Virus record (IMG/VR): IMGVR_UViG_3300009785_000085
Span: 1 to 24,693 of that record
From: a virus
Direction: 5' to 3' (one strand)
Length of the DNA stretch: 24,693 nucleotides
Shown in pieces: positions 1 through 7,164 of this stretch. Under the pieces are notes generated by a model that worked only from the letters and a program-made list of their open reading frames with translations, ran no database searches and was not told where the DNA came from. Positions within the stretch are counted from its first letter, which is position 1. Each line of letters begins with the position of its first letter. The position numbers were made by a program, and so were the translations under genes.

Positions 1-788
1 AATATTCTACTAGATGCTTCTGCCATTTCAGCGTTTTTCTTTAGCTCTATATTAGCCTTAGCAGTTTCTAGTGCATTTGATATGCTTACTTTTTTCATGC
101 CTTCAACTACCTGTTCTCCGATAGCTCCAACCTCTGTAACTGCTTCTGCAAAATTTGTAACAACACTTTTACCCGCAGATATAGCTTCGTTTGCGGTTTC
201 GGCTAAACTTTGTTTTGTTTCTAATATTGACTCATTAAGTCTTTTAACTGTTTCAGGATCGCCATCTCCAAACATACCCTCTTCCCATGCAAGTTGAGCA
301 GATAAAAGAGCAAGTTTAATTCCATCAAAAGCTAATTTTAATGGTGTTATTGAAATAGTTAAAAGCCCTTTTATAACTTTTCCTAATGCATCAAAATTTT
401 CTGATGACGATGATACCGCTTTATATACGTCTGTAAATACATTAACAATTTGATTAAATACAATTTGAGCAGTTTCAAAAATGGTGTTTAAACCATTCAT
501 TACTTCTTGATTTTCTTGTATTGCAGAAGAAACAAACTCGAACGCTTTCTGTAATAAGAATACAACTCCAGAAGCCTTAGCAAGATTACTCATTGAGATG
601 CCTACTTTTTTAACTCCCTTTGCGCTATCCTCTGCAGTTTTTTCTACATCTTTAAGCTGTTTCTCTGTCGCTTCGTTAGAGTCCTTAACGTCCTTCCGAA
701 CGTCTTTAAGCTCCTTTTGAAGTTTTTCAATACTCTTTAAGGCGTCTTTGTATTGTAACTCAAATTCTACTTCTATTTTTTCTGCCAT
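1..788 (-). CDS. Tail tape measure protein, N-terminal part (cut by window edge)
   Basis: Translating the minus strand from the ATG at 788 gives 262 codons without a stop, running off the left edge, so the gene is partial at its 3' end. The protein starts MAEKIEVEFELQYKDALKSI. Residues 5-60 are rich in heptad-like Lys/Glu/Leu, a likely coiled coil. Two hydrophobic stretches follow around residues 68-85 and 128-150, then more Ala/Glu-rich helix. This composition, together with the position as the last visible gene after a tail assembly chaperone and tail proteins, fits a tape measure protein, which sets tail length and is expelled during DNA injection. No catalytic domain is visible in the part present. 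The start overlaps the preceding 48-residue ORF by 16 nt. The function call rests on composition and synteny, not on a sequence signature. Confidence 0.72.
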   Translation of the reverse strand, partial: MAEKIEVEFELQYKDALKSIEKLQKELKDVRKDVKDSNEATEKQLKDVEKTAEDSAKGVKKVGISMSNLAKASGVVFLLQKAFEFVSSAIQENQEVMNGLNTIFETAQIVFNQIVNVFTDVYKAVSSSSENFDALGKVIKGLLTISITPLKLAFDGIKLALLSAQLAWEEGMFGDGDPETVKRLNESILETKQSLAETANEAISAGKSVVTNFAEAVTEVGAIGEQVVEGMKKVSISNALETAKANIELKKNAEMAEASSRI

Positions 789-919
789 CTCAATTGTGTT
801 AATGTTTGTTTATATCCTTCTGAAAAGGATTCGGCTAGTTTATACTTGCCTTGAGCAATTCTAATTGACTCTGTTTCGCCTTTTACTACTCTTAATAATT
901 CTAATATATTTTTTATCAT
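773..919 (-). CDS. Small protein between tail protein and tape measure gene
   Basis: A 48-residue ORF from the ATG at 919 to the TAG at 775-773. It begins MIKNILELLRVVKGETESIR and is predicted to be largely helical and charged, with no Cys and no membrane segment. It fills the gap between the 798-residue tail protein (ends at 929) and the tape measure start at 788, overlapping the latter in another frame by 16 nt. The tight fit and lack of other coding in this gap support it as real. No family is recognised. Because the tail assembly chaperone is found further upstream, this ORF is probably not that protein. Confidence 0.6.
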   Translation of the reverse strand: MIKNILELLRVVKGETESIRIAQGKYKLAESFSEGYKQTLTQLRWQKK

Positions 920-928
920 AATTTTATT

Positions 929-3325
929 TTAAGGGCAACCACAAACTAAATTAGTAATTACTCCATTTGAGTCAACAGTTATTGTAAGATAACATCCGTT
1001 ATCACAGTAAGTAGTTGTAGCCGTTGTACCCGCCTGTATATAGCTTCCACTTGAAAGCCTTATTGTTAAACCTGTGTTAGTATAAATTACATCTCCAACT
1101 GATAGATTTAAAACTGTTCCTATTGATGCTTTATAATAATAATTTACAGGAGTTGATCCACCAACATATATATCAAATAAAATATTATAATATCCAATAT
1201 CTTTATTTAATAGCTCCATATCACTTTTACCGTTTTGTAGGTTTGTGGTTACAGAATTGATTATGTAATTCCTAGAGTTTATTGTAAAAGTATCGTTTAG
1301 CTTAAAATTATATAATATCCTTAATGGCAAATAAGCTGTAACTTTTGTTAGCCTTCTGCTTTGATTAAAGACGTCAATTATATATTCGCTATGATATTCA
1401 GCAAATAAAGTCTTTGGAAAATTTGTGTCTTCTTTCCATTCGTTTAATTCTAATCCTAAATTTATGTTAGATGTTCCTAAAGCAGCATTTAGATTTAAGC
1501 TATTTGAAGGAATCCAATAGGCATTTATAGATATATGCGCCGTCGTAGAATATTGATAGCTTATTGATGTTGACGATGTTTTTAGTATTGCATAAAATAT
1601 AAGCGGTTTTCCAATATATGGTTGTTGATTTTCGTTTACTGAATAGCCCCATTGAGTATCTATAAACGATTCAGTTGTTACGTCTCTTAACCTTTCAAAT
1701 TTCATGTGTTCAAAAGGTACTTTAACGCTATAAGTTTCTGTTGAGGCATTATAATTTTCTCCACCTGTTCCTGTACTTTCCGTCCCTCCTATGTATTTTA
1801 AAGTGCCCCAAGAATTACCAAATAGCTGTGCATGTTGTTTAGCTAGGTATGTTCCTGTTCCTTCATATTCATATATAATCTCTTTATAAGGCAAGGCTAC
1901 ATTTACGATGCTTGTAGTAGTGTCTACATATTTTGATATGTCGTAGTTTACTGGTGCGTCATTTCCATCAATATCCCCAGAAGTATAATAACTATAATCA
2001 ATTCCTGAAGATCCCTCTAATGGTCTTATAACGATCGTACCTGCGTCGTTGATATAAGCGACTAGATTAAACATTTTAAATAGACCAGTTAAAAAAGACA
2101 TAACAGTTACGTCAGGTACTTGCTCGGCAACAATAAAATCAAACTCTGCTGTTCCAGTAAAAGATCCAATAGATGCTGTTACATCATAAGTAACTGGCAC
2201 TTGTGTTGGTCTATAAAATCCTTCAAATCGCCAAGTAATAGTTGAAAATACTATAGCTGCGTTATGTATAATAGTAACTGAATAAACTCCATTAGCTACT
2301 AATCCAACTCCATTTAAGTTAGTTATTGAAGTTGTGCCTGTAGTAAACGCAGTCGTTAAAATAGTAACACCCCCTAGATTTACTCTGACCTGATACTCAA
2401 CAGAATTACCCGCTGCAGGGGTTACAATTAAGTAGTTATCTATTGCGTGAGAACCTGTTACTAAAATTGATGGTACAGTTAATGTGTTTCCACTTCTTAT
2501 TATTGGCGATACAGATCCAGTCCAAGATGGAGTTATGGTTGTATATGTAACAATATCTGATGGTGCTTCAACACCTCCACTCTTACGATGCAACCACATA
2601 TAAAGATTGTAAAAATCTAAATTAGAAGTACTAAAGAAATCCCTTGAGAATACAATATTATTAGAATAAAGATTGGCAATAGTATATTTAGATTCTATTT
2701 CCAGTAAGATCTCATATAGTCTTATAGCATATTTTAACTGATTCCATTCAACTCCTTGCTGAAGAGTATAGCTGTACCATAAGTTATCACTACTAGCTGC
2801 CGACAAAGCACTTTGATAAAAAAGCCTTTGCGAATGTGTAATTAAAGGAACAATTATTTTGCTATTACCTTGTGCGCTAGTTAAAAAAGCACGTATTGTT
2901 TGCCAATTATAAGTTACTGTATAGTCAGGGCTAGAAAATGGTAGCTCTCCTAATTTGTCTTTGCCTATAATATCAGGTAATTCTACTGTATTTCCAAAGA
3001 ACGTAATTCGATATGTATGGGCTAGGTTGTTTTTTAAGTTAACGCCTTCAAGTTTTATACGACCACTTTTATATGGCAAACTATTTAATTCAATTTTACC
3101 TGCTTTTTTAATTCTTGCATCAAAACCGTCTACAATATTATAATTATAATAATGCTTGAATATCTTATTATTGGCTTTACTCGCAGGTAATGAGAATGTC
3201 TTTGTAAATGATGTAAATATCTTTGATACATCTTTAACATTCTGAATTGTTTGAGTAAGAGAGACTGATTCATCTTTGAATAACTCAAGCCTTTCGCCTT
3301 CAATATATAGTTGTAATTCTTGCAT
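929..3325 (-). CDS. Large tail protein, distal tail/baseplate candidate
   Basis: A 798-residue protein, start MQELQLYIEGERLELFKDES. The N-terminal 120 residues contain a segment around residues 34-60 (KIFTSFTKTFSLPASKANNK, then KIFKHYYNYNIVDGFDAR) that I recall as characteristic of a large structural protein in Bacteroidota phages. The middle, about residues 260-400, is Thr/Ser/Gly/Val-rich and looks like beta-sandwich repeats. The C-terminus, about residues 720-798, is another beta-rich module with four Cys near the end (CDNGC then CGCP). It lies directly 5' of the tape measure region and 3' of another tail protein, with only one base separating it from the upstream stop. Function in tail tip or baseplate assembly is inferred from position and size. 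It has no peptidase or glycosidase motif that I can see. Confidence 0.62.
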   Translation of the reverse strand: MQELQLYIEGERLELFKDESVSLTQTIQNVKDVSKIFTSFTKTFSLPASKANNKIFKHYYNYNIVDGFDARIKKAGKIELNSLPYKSGRIKLEGVNLKNNLAHTYRITFFGNTVELPDIIGKDKLGELPFSSPDYTVTYNWQTIRAFLTSAQGNSKIIVPLITHSQRLFYQSALSAASSDNLWYSYTLQQGVEWNQLKYAIRLYEILLEIESKYTIANLYSNNIVFSRDFFSTSNLDFYNLYMWLHRKSGGVEAPSDIVTYTTITPSWTGSVSPIIRSGNTLTVPSILVTGSHAIDNYLIVTPAAGNSVEYQVRVNLGGVTILTTAFTTGTTSITNLNGVGLVANGVYSVTIIHNAAIVFSTITWRFEGFYRPTQVPVTYDVTASIGSFTGTAEFDFIVAEQVPDVTVMSFLTGLFKMFNLVAYINDAGTIVIRPLEGSSGIDYSYYTSGDIDGNDAPVNYDISKYVDTTTSIVNVALPYKEIIYEYEGTGTYLAKQHAQLFGNSWGTLKYIGGTESTGTGGENYNASTETYSVKVPFEHMKFERLRDVTTESFIDTQWGYSVNENQQPYIGKPLIFYAILKTSSTSISYQYSTTAHISINAYWIPSNSLNLNAALGTSNINLGLELNEWKEDTNFPKTLFAEYHSEYIIDVFNQSRRLTKVTAYLPLRILYNFKLNDTFTINSRNYIINSVTTNLQNGKSDMELLNKDIGYYNILFDIYVGGSTPVNYYYKASIGTVLNLSVGDVIYTNTGLTIRLSSGSYIQAGTTATTTYCDNGCYLTITVDSNGVITNLVCGCP

Positions 3326-4357
3326 CTATCTTATGTTGTTTATATAATCAAAGGCATCTTCAAATTCAATAGTATATTCGATTAGCCTATCGTTTACTGA
3401 CGTCTTATAAATCATGCTAGATGTTTTAACTATTACTGGAATAGTCTCGTCTGAGTTAGGCTGATTATCTTCAGGTCTTGTGTACCATACATATTCGCTT
3501 AGCAGTAACTCTTCGAAATAAGCGTTTGCATATTCAGGATAATAACCGCTAGATAAAACATGCTTTTGTTTTGCCTGTGTATTAAATAGCTTTTTAGGAG
3601 CATTAGTTTGAGAGTAGGAAACACTACCTGCAGCACTTGTTATTGTGTTTGATTGATAGCTTTCGTTTGTTCTATTAATGTTTTTAACTATTTTTAAAAA
3701 GAACCATAAATCTTGTAACACTCCGTACTTATTTATAAATGTTATTTTTCTGCCTGTTCCGTATTTAGTACAATCTATTCTTGTAATATTTAATTTTACA
3801 CCCGTACTAGGAGTTGTCGATGTATCAGTTCCGTTAAAAGATTCAAAAGTTATTACTCCTGCATAGCTTATCATAGCGACTTTTCCTGAAACTCCGTCTG
3901 GCACAAACACATAAAAATCGTCATCAGCAACACCAGTTGATGGTCTCCTTTCTGCTAGTAACCATGTAGGGCTTGTTCTATTTTCAAAAGGCAAAACAGG
4001 ATTTACACCATCAGTAAATAAACCGTATGCCTCCCAACCATCGCCGCCTATTGTAGTTATTGCAGCACCTACTGCCGAACCTCCTGCGTTTGGTTGATCA
4101 AAGAATTGAATAGTAGATGTAAAGGTTATTGAATGTTTGTTATAAGTAGTTCCATCAAAAACAATATCTAAGTAATCCCTAAGTAATTCAGCAATTTCAA
4201 ACACAACCGTTACGTTTGTAGCTGCCTCTTTTACGATTGTATATACTGGATTCGTTTGTCCTGTAATATTTAGCAGTAATTTAGCTGATAGTATTCCAGT
4301 TGTTGTGCTGCTTGTTGAGGCATAAATCGGTGTTCTAAGTGCGTAATTTGTTGGCAT
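3326..4357 (-). CDS. Putative tail structural protein (343 aa)
   Basis: A 343-residue protein starting MPTNYALRTPIYASTSSTTT. It is rich in Thr, Ser, Val, Phe and Tyr with alternating hydrophobic residues, as in beta-structured virion proteins, and has no Cys-rich, nucleotide-binding or membrane motif. It sits between an HK97 gp10-like protein (its start is 3 nt after the stop of that gene) and the 798-residue tail protein, whose start follows its stop with no gap. The position would suit a tail tube, tail-tip or adhesion protein. I recall similar proteins in metagenomic marine Bacteroidota phages but know no experimental role. The start is supported by the A-rich upstream sequence and the tight spacing. 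Confidence 0.55.
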   Translation of the reverse strand: MPTNYALRTPIYASTSSTTTGILSAKLLLNITGQTNPVYTIVKEAATNVTVVFEIAELLRDYLDIVFDGTTYNKHSITFTSTIQFFDQPNAGGSAVGAAITTIGGDGWEAYGLFTDGVNPVLPFENRTSPTWLLAERRPSTGVADDDFYVFVPDGVSGKVAMISYAGVITFESFNGTDTSTTPSTGVKLNITRIDCTKYGTGRKITFINKYGVLQDLWFFLKIVKNINRTNESYQSNTITSAAGSVSYSQTNAPKKLFNTQAKQKHVLSSGYYPEYANAYFEELLLSEYVWYTRPEDNQPNSDETIPVIVKTSSMIYKTSVNDRLIEYTIEFEDAFDYINNIR

Positions 4358-4360
4358 AGT

Positions 4361-4900
4361 TTATTTCTTTTGTCCCAGTATTATTGCGTTCTCTATGTCT
4401 AAAGCGAATGAAGAGGCAAGATCAGGGTTTAATTTTTTTAATCCTTTATAAAATGGCTTTGTAAAAAAGTAATTCGGCTTTAAACCTTGAGCGAATATGC
4501 TCCTTTGTAAAGCGAAGCCCATACTTTTATTGTTCCCTTTTGCGTATTGACCTTTGGCGTTTCTAAATCTTATGTTTTTAGACTTTGCCCAGTCAGCTAA
4601 TATCTGCATTGGAGGCATTTTTCTTTTGTAACTAAATTTACTTCTCGGTGCTTTCTGAACACCTCCCTTAATTAGAGACGGGTTTGCGCCCTTAACTCCC
4701 TCATCGACATATATTCCGTAGTCCTCCATTAGAAAGTTCAGTAGAAATAGGTCTGGATCGGTTTCTAGGGTATATTTAACTGAATCGTATAATGCGCCAG
4801 ATCCCTTTCCATCTTTAGACAGATTAGATTTTGATTGTTGCACTACATATTTTGCGTATTTATTTAAAACATCTTCTATATTTGAAAAGTCCATTAGCAA
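4361..4900 (-). CDS. HK97 gp10-like neck/tail completion protein
   Basis: A 179-residue protein, start MLMDFSNIEDVLNKYAKYVV. Features seen: an N-terminal helix, then QSKSNLSKDGKGSGALYDSV near residues 22-41 (the pattern of a residue-rich loop followed by L-x-x-S-I/V common in HK97 gp10-family proteins), a Lys/Arg-rich middle (KAPRSKFSYKRKMPP) and a C-terminal helix ending IENAIILGQKK. The HK97 gp10 family acts at the head-tail junction or tail end. It overlaps the preceding gene by 7 nt and is followed by a tail protein, which agrees with that role. The alternative initiator Met3 (MDFSN) would be equally compatible with the sequence. Confidence 0.65.
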   Translation of the reverse strand: MLMDFSNIEDVLNKYAKYVVQQSKSNLSKDGKGSGALYDSVKYTLETDPDLFLLNFLMEDYGIYVDEGVKGANPSLIKGGVQKAPRSKFSYKRKMPPMQILADWAKSKNIRFRNAKGQYAKGNNKSMGFALQRSIFAQGLKPNYFFTKPFYKGLKKLNPDLASSFALDIENAIILGQKK

Positions 4901-5364
4901 ATGTATATGTCGTTATAAATCATGATGGTCATACTAGCAGACCAACCTGCTAACTGATTCTCGAATCGATCATAAAAAGGTGTCAAGGTAGGATTACCGT
5001 CTAGCTGATACATATCAGTATAAAGAGTGCCCATTCTAAGTCGTTGCGTTAATCTGTTTAGTACTGCTAGTTGCGTATTTAGAATATCTTGCACATCGTT
5101 ATTGCCTTTAAATCTGTCAACAGTAAATTCCTTAGCCTGATCTACAATATCACAAGCTAATACTGTAATGTTAAACCTCAGCACTTGCTCTTCGTCTATT
5201 ACGCTGTCAATGATAATATGCCCTAAAGGAAAAATATCCTGTTTGTTTAGGTTGACGTCTGTTAGATCTCCAGTCGTTACAGTATTAATGTTTACGTCTT
5301 GAAGTAGCTCTGTCTTTATTGTTTCCGTTAATTGGTAGAAACCTCTTACACCTTGATTTGCCAT
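4894..5364 (-). CDS. Putative tail terminator/minor tail protein
   Basis: A 156-residue protein starting MANQGVRGFYQLTETIKTEL. The ATG shares its A with the TAA of the frameshifted tail assembly chaperone ORF (TAATG), so translation is probably coupled. The pattern of an N-terminal helix, a segment with DIFPLGHIII in the middle and a C-terminal beta-rich part ending WSASMTIMIYNDIYIC is one I recall from Bacteroidota phages, in the place where tail terminator or tail completion proteins occur. There is no enzyme motif. The role is inferred from synteny (tail assembly chaperone on one side and HK97 gp10-like protein on the other). Confidence 0.55.
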   Translation of the reverse strand: MANQGVRGFYQLTETIKTELLQDVNINTVTTGDLTDVNLNKQDIFPLGHIIIDSVIDEEQVLRFNITVLACDIVDQAKEFTVDRFKGNNDVQDILNTQLAVLNRLTQRLRMGTLYTDMYQLDGNPTLTPFYDRFENQLAGWSASMTIMIYNDIYIC

Positions 5365-6103
5365 TATTTAAAGTTCTTTTTTATTTGTTTTGCTTCTAGC
5401 TCTTGTTTTTCTTTTGTGTATTCTAAAGCATATAAGCATCCATGTAGGTTTAATTTAGTGATATGTTCAAGTCTTGTAATATCTCCTTGAGCGAGTCCTG
5501 AGAAAAGGCTTTGATACCATCCCCATTTTTTTGAAAAATTTGATGATGCATCGAGCTGTCCCTCCTGTTCTCTTCCAAATAATCCATCATAACTTTCGAT
5601 AAGTCGATCCCTAAATTGTGTAAAAAAAAAACTGCACCTAAAACGACATCAATACTAATATCAGTTAACTTGTCTTTTGTTTCAAGGTCGTATTCTTTAA
5701 TCAAATACTTGTCGCCTATCTTTTCGGATATTGGTCTGAATAAGACATTCATAGCCACTAGCATGTTGTCCCAGTCTCCGATATTTGTATCAAGATCGAT
5801 ATACTCTCCTAATGACATATCGTCTAGCTGAGGGATTAATCCGTATTCAATACCTCCTGTTTTAAAGGTTCTTATTAGAGTCGGCTTTACATCAAACATT
5901 TTGTTTAGTATTCCAACAATCCTGTCTGCATCAAAGACCTTTAAAAGCCTTACTGTCTTCGCATCTAAATTGCAAAAGATCTCGATCATTTTACATTGCA
6001 GAAAATAGTTGTCAGTATTATTTTTCTGAATTTTCAGATATTTTTGATACTGCTTTAGCGTGATTTCGCCTAAGTTGTTTGGTATTAGTAATGAACCTTT
6101 CAT
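5364..6103 (-). CDS. Tail assembly chaperone, -1 frameshift product (about 246 aa)
   Basis: The first 161 residues are shared with the 217-residue form. After TTA at 5623-5621 a -1 slip continues with ACA CAA TTT and gives 85 more residues, including KKWGWYQSLFSGLAQGD, then LEHITKLNLHGCLYAL and ending KQIKKNFK, with the stop TAA at 5366-5364. The -1 frame is closed upstream by TGA at 5651-5649 and has no ATG between that stop and its end, so a frameshift is the simplest way to express it. Its stop overlaps the ATG of the next gene as TAATG, typical of coupled neighbours here. The WGWYQS..LAQGD pattern is, as I recall, conserved in proteins at this locus. The arrangement matches the lambda gpG-gpGT and equivalent tail chaperone pairs. 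Confidence 0.75.
5450..6103 (-). CDS. Tail assembly chaperone, unshifted product (217 aa)
   Basis: A 217-residue protein starting MKGSLLIPNNLGEITLKQYQ. It has the features of a tail assembly chaperone in this phage type: an N-terminal domain with LGEITLKQYQKYLKIQ, a middle segment GEYIDLDTNIGDWDNM then LFRPI around residues 98-125, and a helical C-terminus. Two-frame tail chaperones (lambda gpG/gpGT) help the tape measure and tube proteins to assemble and are not in the mature virion. The gene follows an intrinsic terminator and begins the tail operon. At Leu161 it contains a run of ten T in codons GTT TTT TTT TTA, a slippery site, and a second frame then stays open to 5364. The last 56 residues of this unshifted form overlap that second frame. 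Confidence 0.68.
   Translation of the reverse strand: MKGSLLIPNNLGEITLKQYQKYLKIQKNNTDNYFLQCKMIEIFCNLDAKTVRLLKVFDADRIVGILNKMFDVKPTLIRTFKTGGIEYGLIPQLDDMSLGEYIDLDTNIGDWDNMLVAMNVLFRPISEKIGDKYLIKEYDLETKDKLTDISIDVVLGAVFFLHNLGIDLSKVMMDYLEENRRDSSMHHQIFQKNGDGIKAFSQDSLKEILQDLNISLN
5621..5630 (-). promoter_or_regulatory. Programmed -1 ribosomal frameshift site in tail assembly chaperone
   Basis: On the minus strand ten T are followed by A, read in the zero frame as GTT TTT TTT TTA CAC. Both T TTT TTT (5630-5624) and T TTT TTA (5627-5621) have the X XXY YYZ form of canonical -1 slippery heptamers. A weak stem, ACTT at 5604-5601 with AAGT at 5595-5592, lies about 16 nt downstream. No strong pseudoknot was recognised by eye. 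The product frame is open for 85 codons and ends at the start codon of the next gene. Confidence 0.75.
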
Positions 6104-6150
6104 ATATATATAACGTATTTTTTGATAAACTTTGTGTTAATGTTCCAATT

Positions 6151-6178
6151 AAAAAAAAGGCAGCCATTTCTGACCACC
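6151..6178 (-). terminator. Intrinsic terminator before the tail operon
   Basis: The minus-strand RNA reads GGUGGUCA GAAA UGGCUGCC (6178-6159) followed by eight U (6158-6151). All eight positions of the stem pair, counting three G-U wobbles, and the loop is a GNRA tetraloop. This is a good factor-independent terminator. It lies between the small zinc protein gene (ends 6210) and the tail assembly chaperone (starts 6103), separating the small-gene operon from the tail operon. The tail operon must therefore have its own promoter in 6104-6150 or depend on read-through. Confidence 0.78.
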
Positions 6179-6209
6179 CTTATTAGATGTAAGTTTTCCC
6201 AAGTTATTC

Positions 6210-6335
6210 TTACATCATGTCTGCTTCGAAACAACCGTTACTGCAGTACGTTCTATCTTCATGCATCGGCTTCTCGCAATGTGAGCAAGTGTATTCTGGC
6301 TGCTCGTGTGGATTTAAATAGTCGTCCCAACTCAT
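6210..6335 (-). CDS. Small zinc-ribbon protein (41 aa)
   Basis: ORF of 41 residues from the ATG at 6335 to TAA at 6212-6210. The sequence has CSHC at residues 17-20 and C31-S-N-G-C35, a C-x2-C...C-x3-C arrangement that could bind one zinc ion, with His19 and His25 nearby. The ATG overlaps the TGA of the upstream 41-residue ORF (ATGA). Small zinc-finger proteins of this sort are common in phages, and their roles range from DNA binding to protein contacts. No specific function can be given. A terminator follows 32 nt after its stop, so it is the last gene of its operon. Confidence 0.65.
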   Translation of the reverse strand: MSWDDYLNPHEQPEYTCSHCEKPMHEDRTYCSNGCFEADMM

Positions 6336-6457
6336 ATCTTAAATAATTTAGCGATTTCTAATATTTCTTTTTTGTCTTCTGTTTGATTATATGCCTCTAG
6401 TTGTAAAAGCCTATATAAATAATTACTGTCTGCTTCTGTAATTTTAACTGTTCTCAT
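6332..6457 (-). CDS. Small helical protein (41 aa)
   Basis: ORF from the ATG at 6457 to TGA at 6334-6332, encoding MRTVKITEADSNYLYRLLQL and 21 more residues. It is probably two helices, mixed charge, with no Cys and no membrane segment. Both ends overlap neighbours by ATGA: its ATG with the TGA of the upstream ORF, its TGA with the ATG of the zinc-ribbon ORF. These overlaps and its position in an otherwise empty stretch support that it is translated. Family not recognised. Confidence 0.55.
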   Translation of the reverse strand: MRTVKITEADSNYLYRLLQLEAYNQTEDKKEILEIAKLFKI

Positions 6458-6579
6458 ATATCAAATATTATACTGATTAATGTTCTGACTATAAAATAAG
6501 TAGGGAATAAAATCAAAAATATAATTTGTGCTTTTTTAAACTGTCTACCTAATTTAGCTGCTCTTGTATGTTTTCTCAT
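6454..6579 (-). CDS. Small single-pass membrane protein (41 aa)
   Basis: ORF from the ATG at 6579 to TGA at 6456-6454. The first 17 residues are basic (MRKHTRAAKLGRQFKKA), followed by a hydrophobic segment of about 18 residues (QIIFLILFPTYFIVRTLI), which suggests one membrane span with the basic end in the cytoplasm. The TGA overlaps the next ATG. Three 10-nt tandem repeats cover its start region. Function unknown. It is too far from the lysis genes to be called a holin with any confidence. Confidence 0.5.
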   Translation of the reverse strand: MRKHTRAAKLGRQFKKAQIIFLILFPTYFIVRTLISIIFDI

Positions 6580-6607
6580 GTTACTTTATGTTAGTTTATG
6601 TTATTTA
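6578..6607. repeat. Three tandem decamers at a start codon
   Basis: On the plus strand the sequence reads ATGTTACTTT, ATGTTAGTTT, ATGTTATTTA in series. Each copy carries the reverse complement of the TAACAT preceding or containing the start of the 41-residue membrane protein, and the last copy overlaps the stop of the upstream gene. It may have arisen by slippage around a translation start, or could be a short protein-binding array. Confidence 0.5.
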
Positions 6608-6790
6608 CGATCTAATTAAAGTTAAATCTAATTGATCCGCTACATAATTGATGTGCTTCTGCGTCGTTTGTGACCAATAACCTAATTGTATTAGATCGTT
6701 GTTTTCTATAGTCGCTACGTGCGTCGTATAGCTCCAGACTTGGTTTCCTTGAATACTTAAGTTTTGCTTGTACTTGTCTAATTTTCTCAT
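6605..6790 (-). CDS. Hypothetical protein (61 aa)
   Basis: A 61-residue protein starting MRKLDKYKQNLSIQGNQVWS and ending LDLTLIRS. The start is preceded by AAACGGAAC two bases before the ATG, a variant of a motif found before several starts in this window. It is the second gene after the promoter at 7115-7145, separated by 24 nt from the 90-residue protein upstream. A YTTHVATI segment is followed by a LGYWSQTTQKHINYVA segment. I recall short phage proteins with a similar pattern next to terminase genes but have no functional assignment. Confidence 0.6.
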   Translation of the reverse strand: MRKLDKYKQNLSIQGNQVWSYTTHVATIENNDLIQLGYWSQTTQKHINYVADQLDLTLIRS

Positions 6791-6814
6791 TTGTTCCGTT
6801 TTTTTAAGGTTAAA

Positions 6815-7087
6815 TTATATATATCTTTCTAAATTTAAATCTCTAAATAAAGAGTTAAAAACTCTTCTATCTTCTATTTTATTAGCCCTTCTAGTAATAG
6901 CGTTAATCTTTTTTATTATACCGTTTAAAGCGATTATAATGTCGTTTCTAGTGTCTCCAATAATTCCTACCCTCCATTTAACTCCGTCGATATTTAGGGT
7001 ATCGCCTAGCTCTCTATCGAATTTAGACTCTAGATATTGTACTCCTACTATTTTCTCGTTTTCTAATTTGATTAAACCTAATTTCAT
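6815..7087 (-). CDS. Hypothetical protein (90 aa)
   Basis: A 90-residue protein starting MKLGLIKLENEKIVGVQYLE. The N-terminal half looks like a small beta barrel (LGDTLNIDGVKWRVGIIGDT), the C-terminal half is helical and Arg/Lys-rich (KKINAITRRANKIEDRR). It is the first gene downstream of the promoter at 7115-7145 and has AAATAGAAC two bases before its ATG. It follows the terminase large subunit. Its basic helix could bind nucleic acid, but no family is recognised. Confidence 0.6.
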   Translation of the reverse strand: MKLGLIKLENEKIVGVQYLESKFDRELGDTLNIDGVKWRVGIIGDTRNDIIIALNGIIKKINAITRRANKIEDRRVFNSLFRDLNLERYI

Positions 7088-7114
7088 TTGTTCTATTTAT
7101 TTATTATTGATATT

Positions 7115-7145
7115 CAAAGATAACACTAATAAAGTTATAATACAA
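7115..7145 (-). promoter_or_regulatory. Bacteroidota-type promoter downstream of terL
   Basis: Minus strand has TTG at 7145-7143, a 20-nt spacer, and TATCTTTG at 7122-7115, which matches the -7 consensus TAnnTTTG used by the Bacteroidota primary sigma factor. Transcription would start near 7108 and give a leader of about 20 nt before the ATG at 7087. The -33 region lies within a 29-nt block that is repeated at 15282-15310. Confidence 0.72.
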
Positions 7146-7162
7146 GAAATTTCATAACTATT
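7134..7162. repeat. 29-nt block shared by two promoters, copy 1
   Basis: Plus-strand bases 7134-7162 match 15282-15310 at 24 of 29 positions without gaps. The block covers the -33 element and about 17 nt upstream of it. In this copy GTTAT (7134-7138) and ATAAC (7154-7158) form an inverted repeat separated by 15 nt, so it could be an operator as well as a promoter part. Confidence 0.55.
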
Positions 7163-7164
7163 TT

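Noticed and set aside
82-297. 71-codon ORF on the plus strand
   Set aside because: It lies opposite the tape measure gene, which is open for 262 codons on the minus strand with coiled-coil composition. All other plus-strand ORFs are likewise opposite well-supported minus-strand genes.
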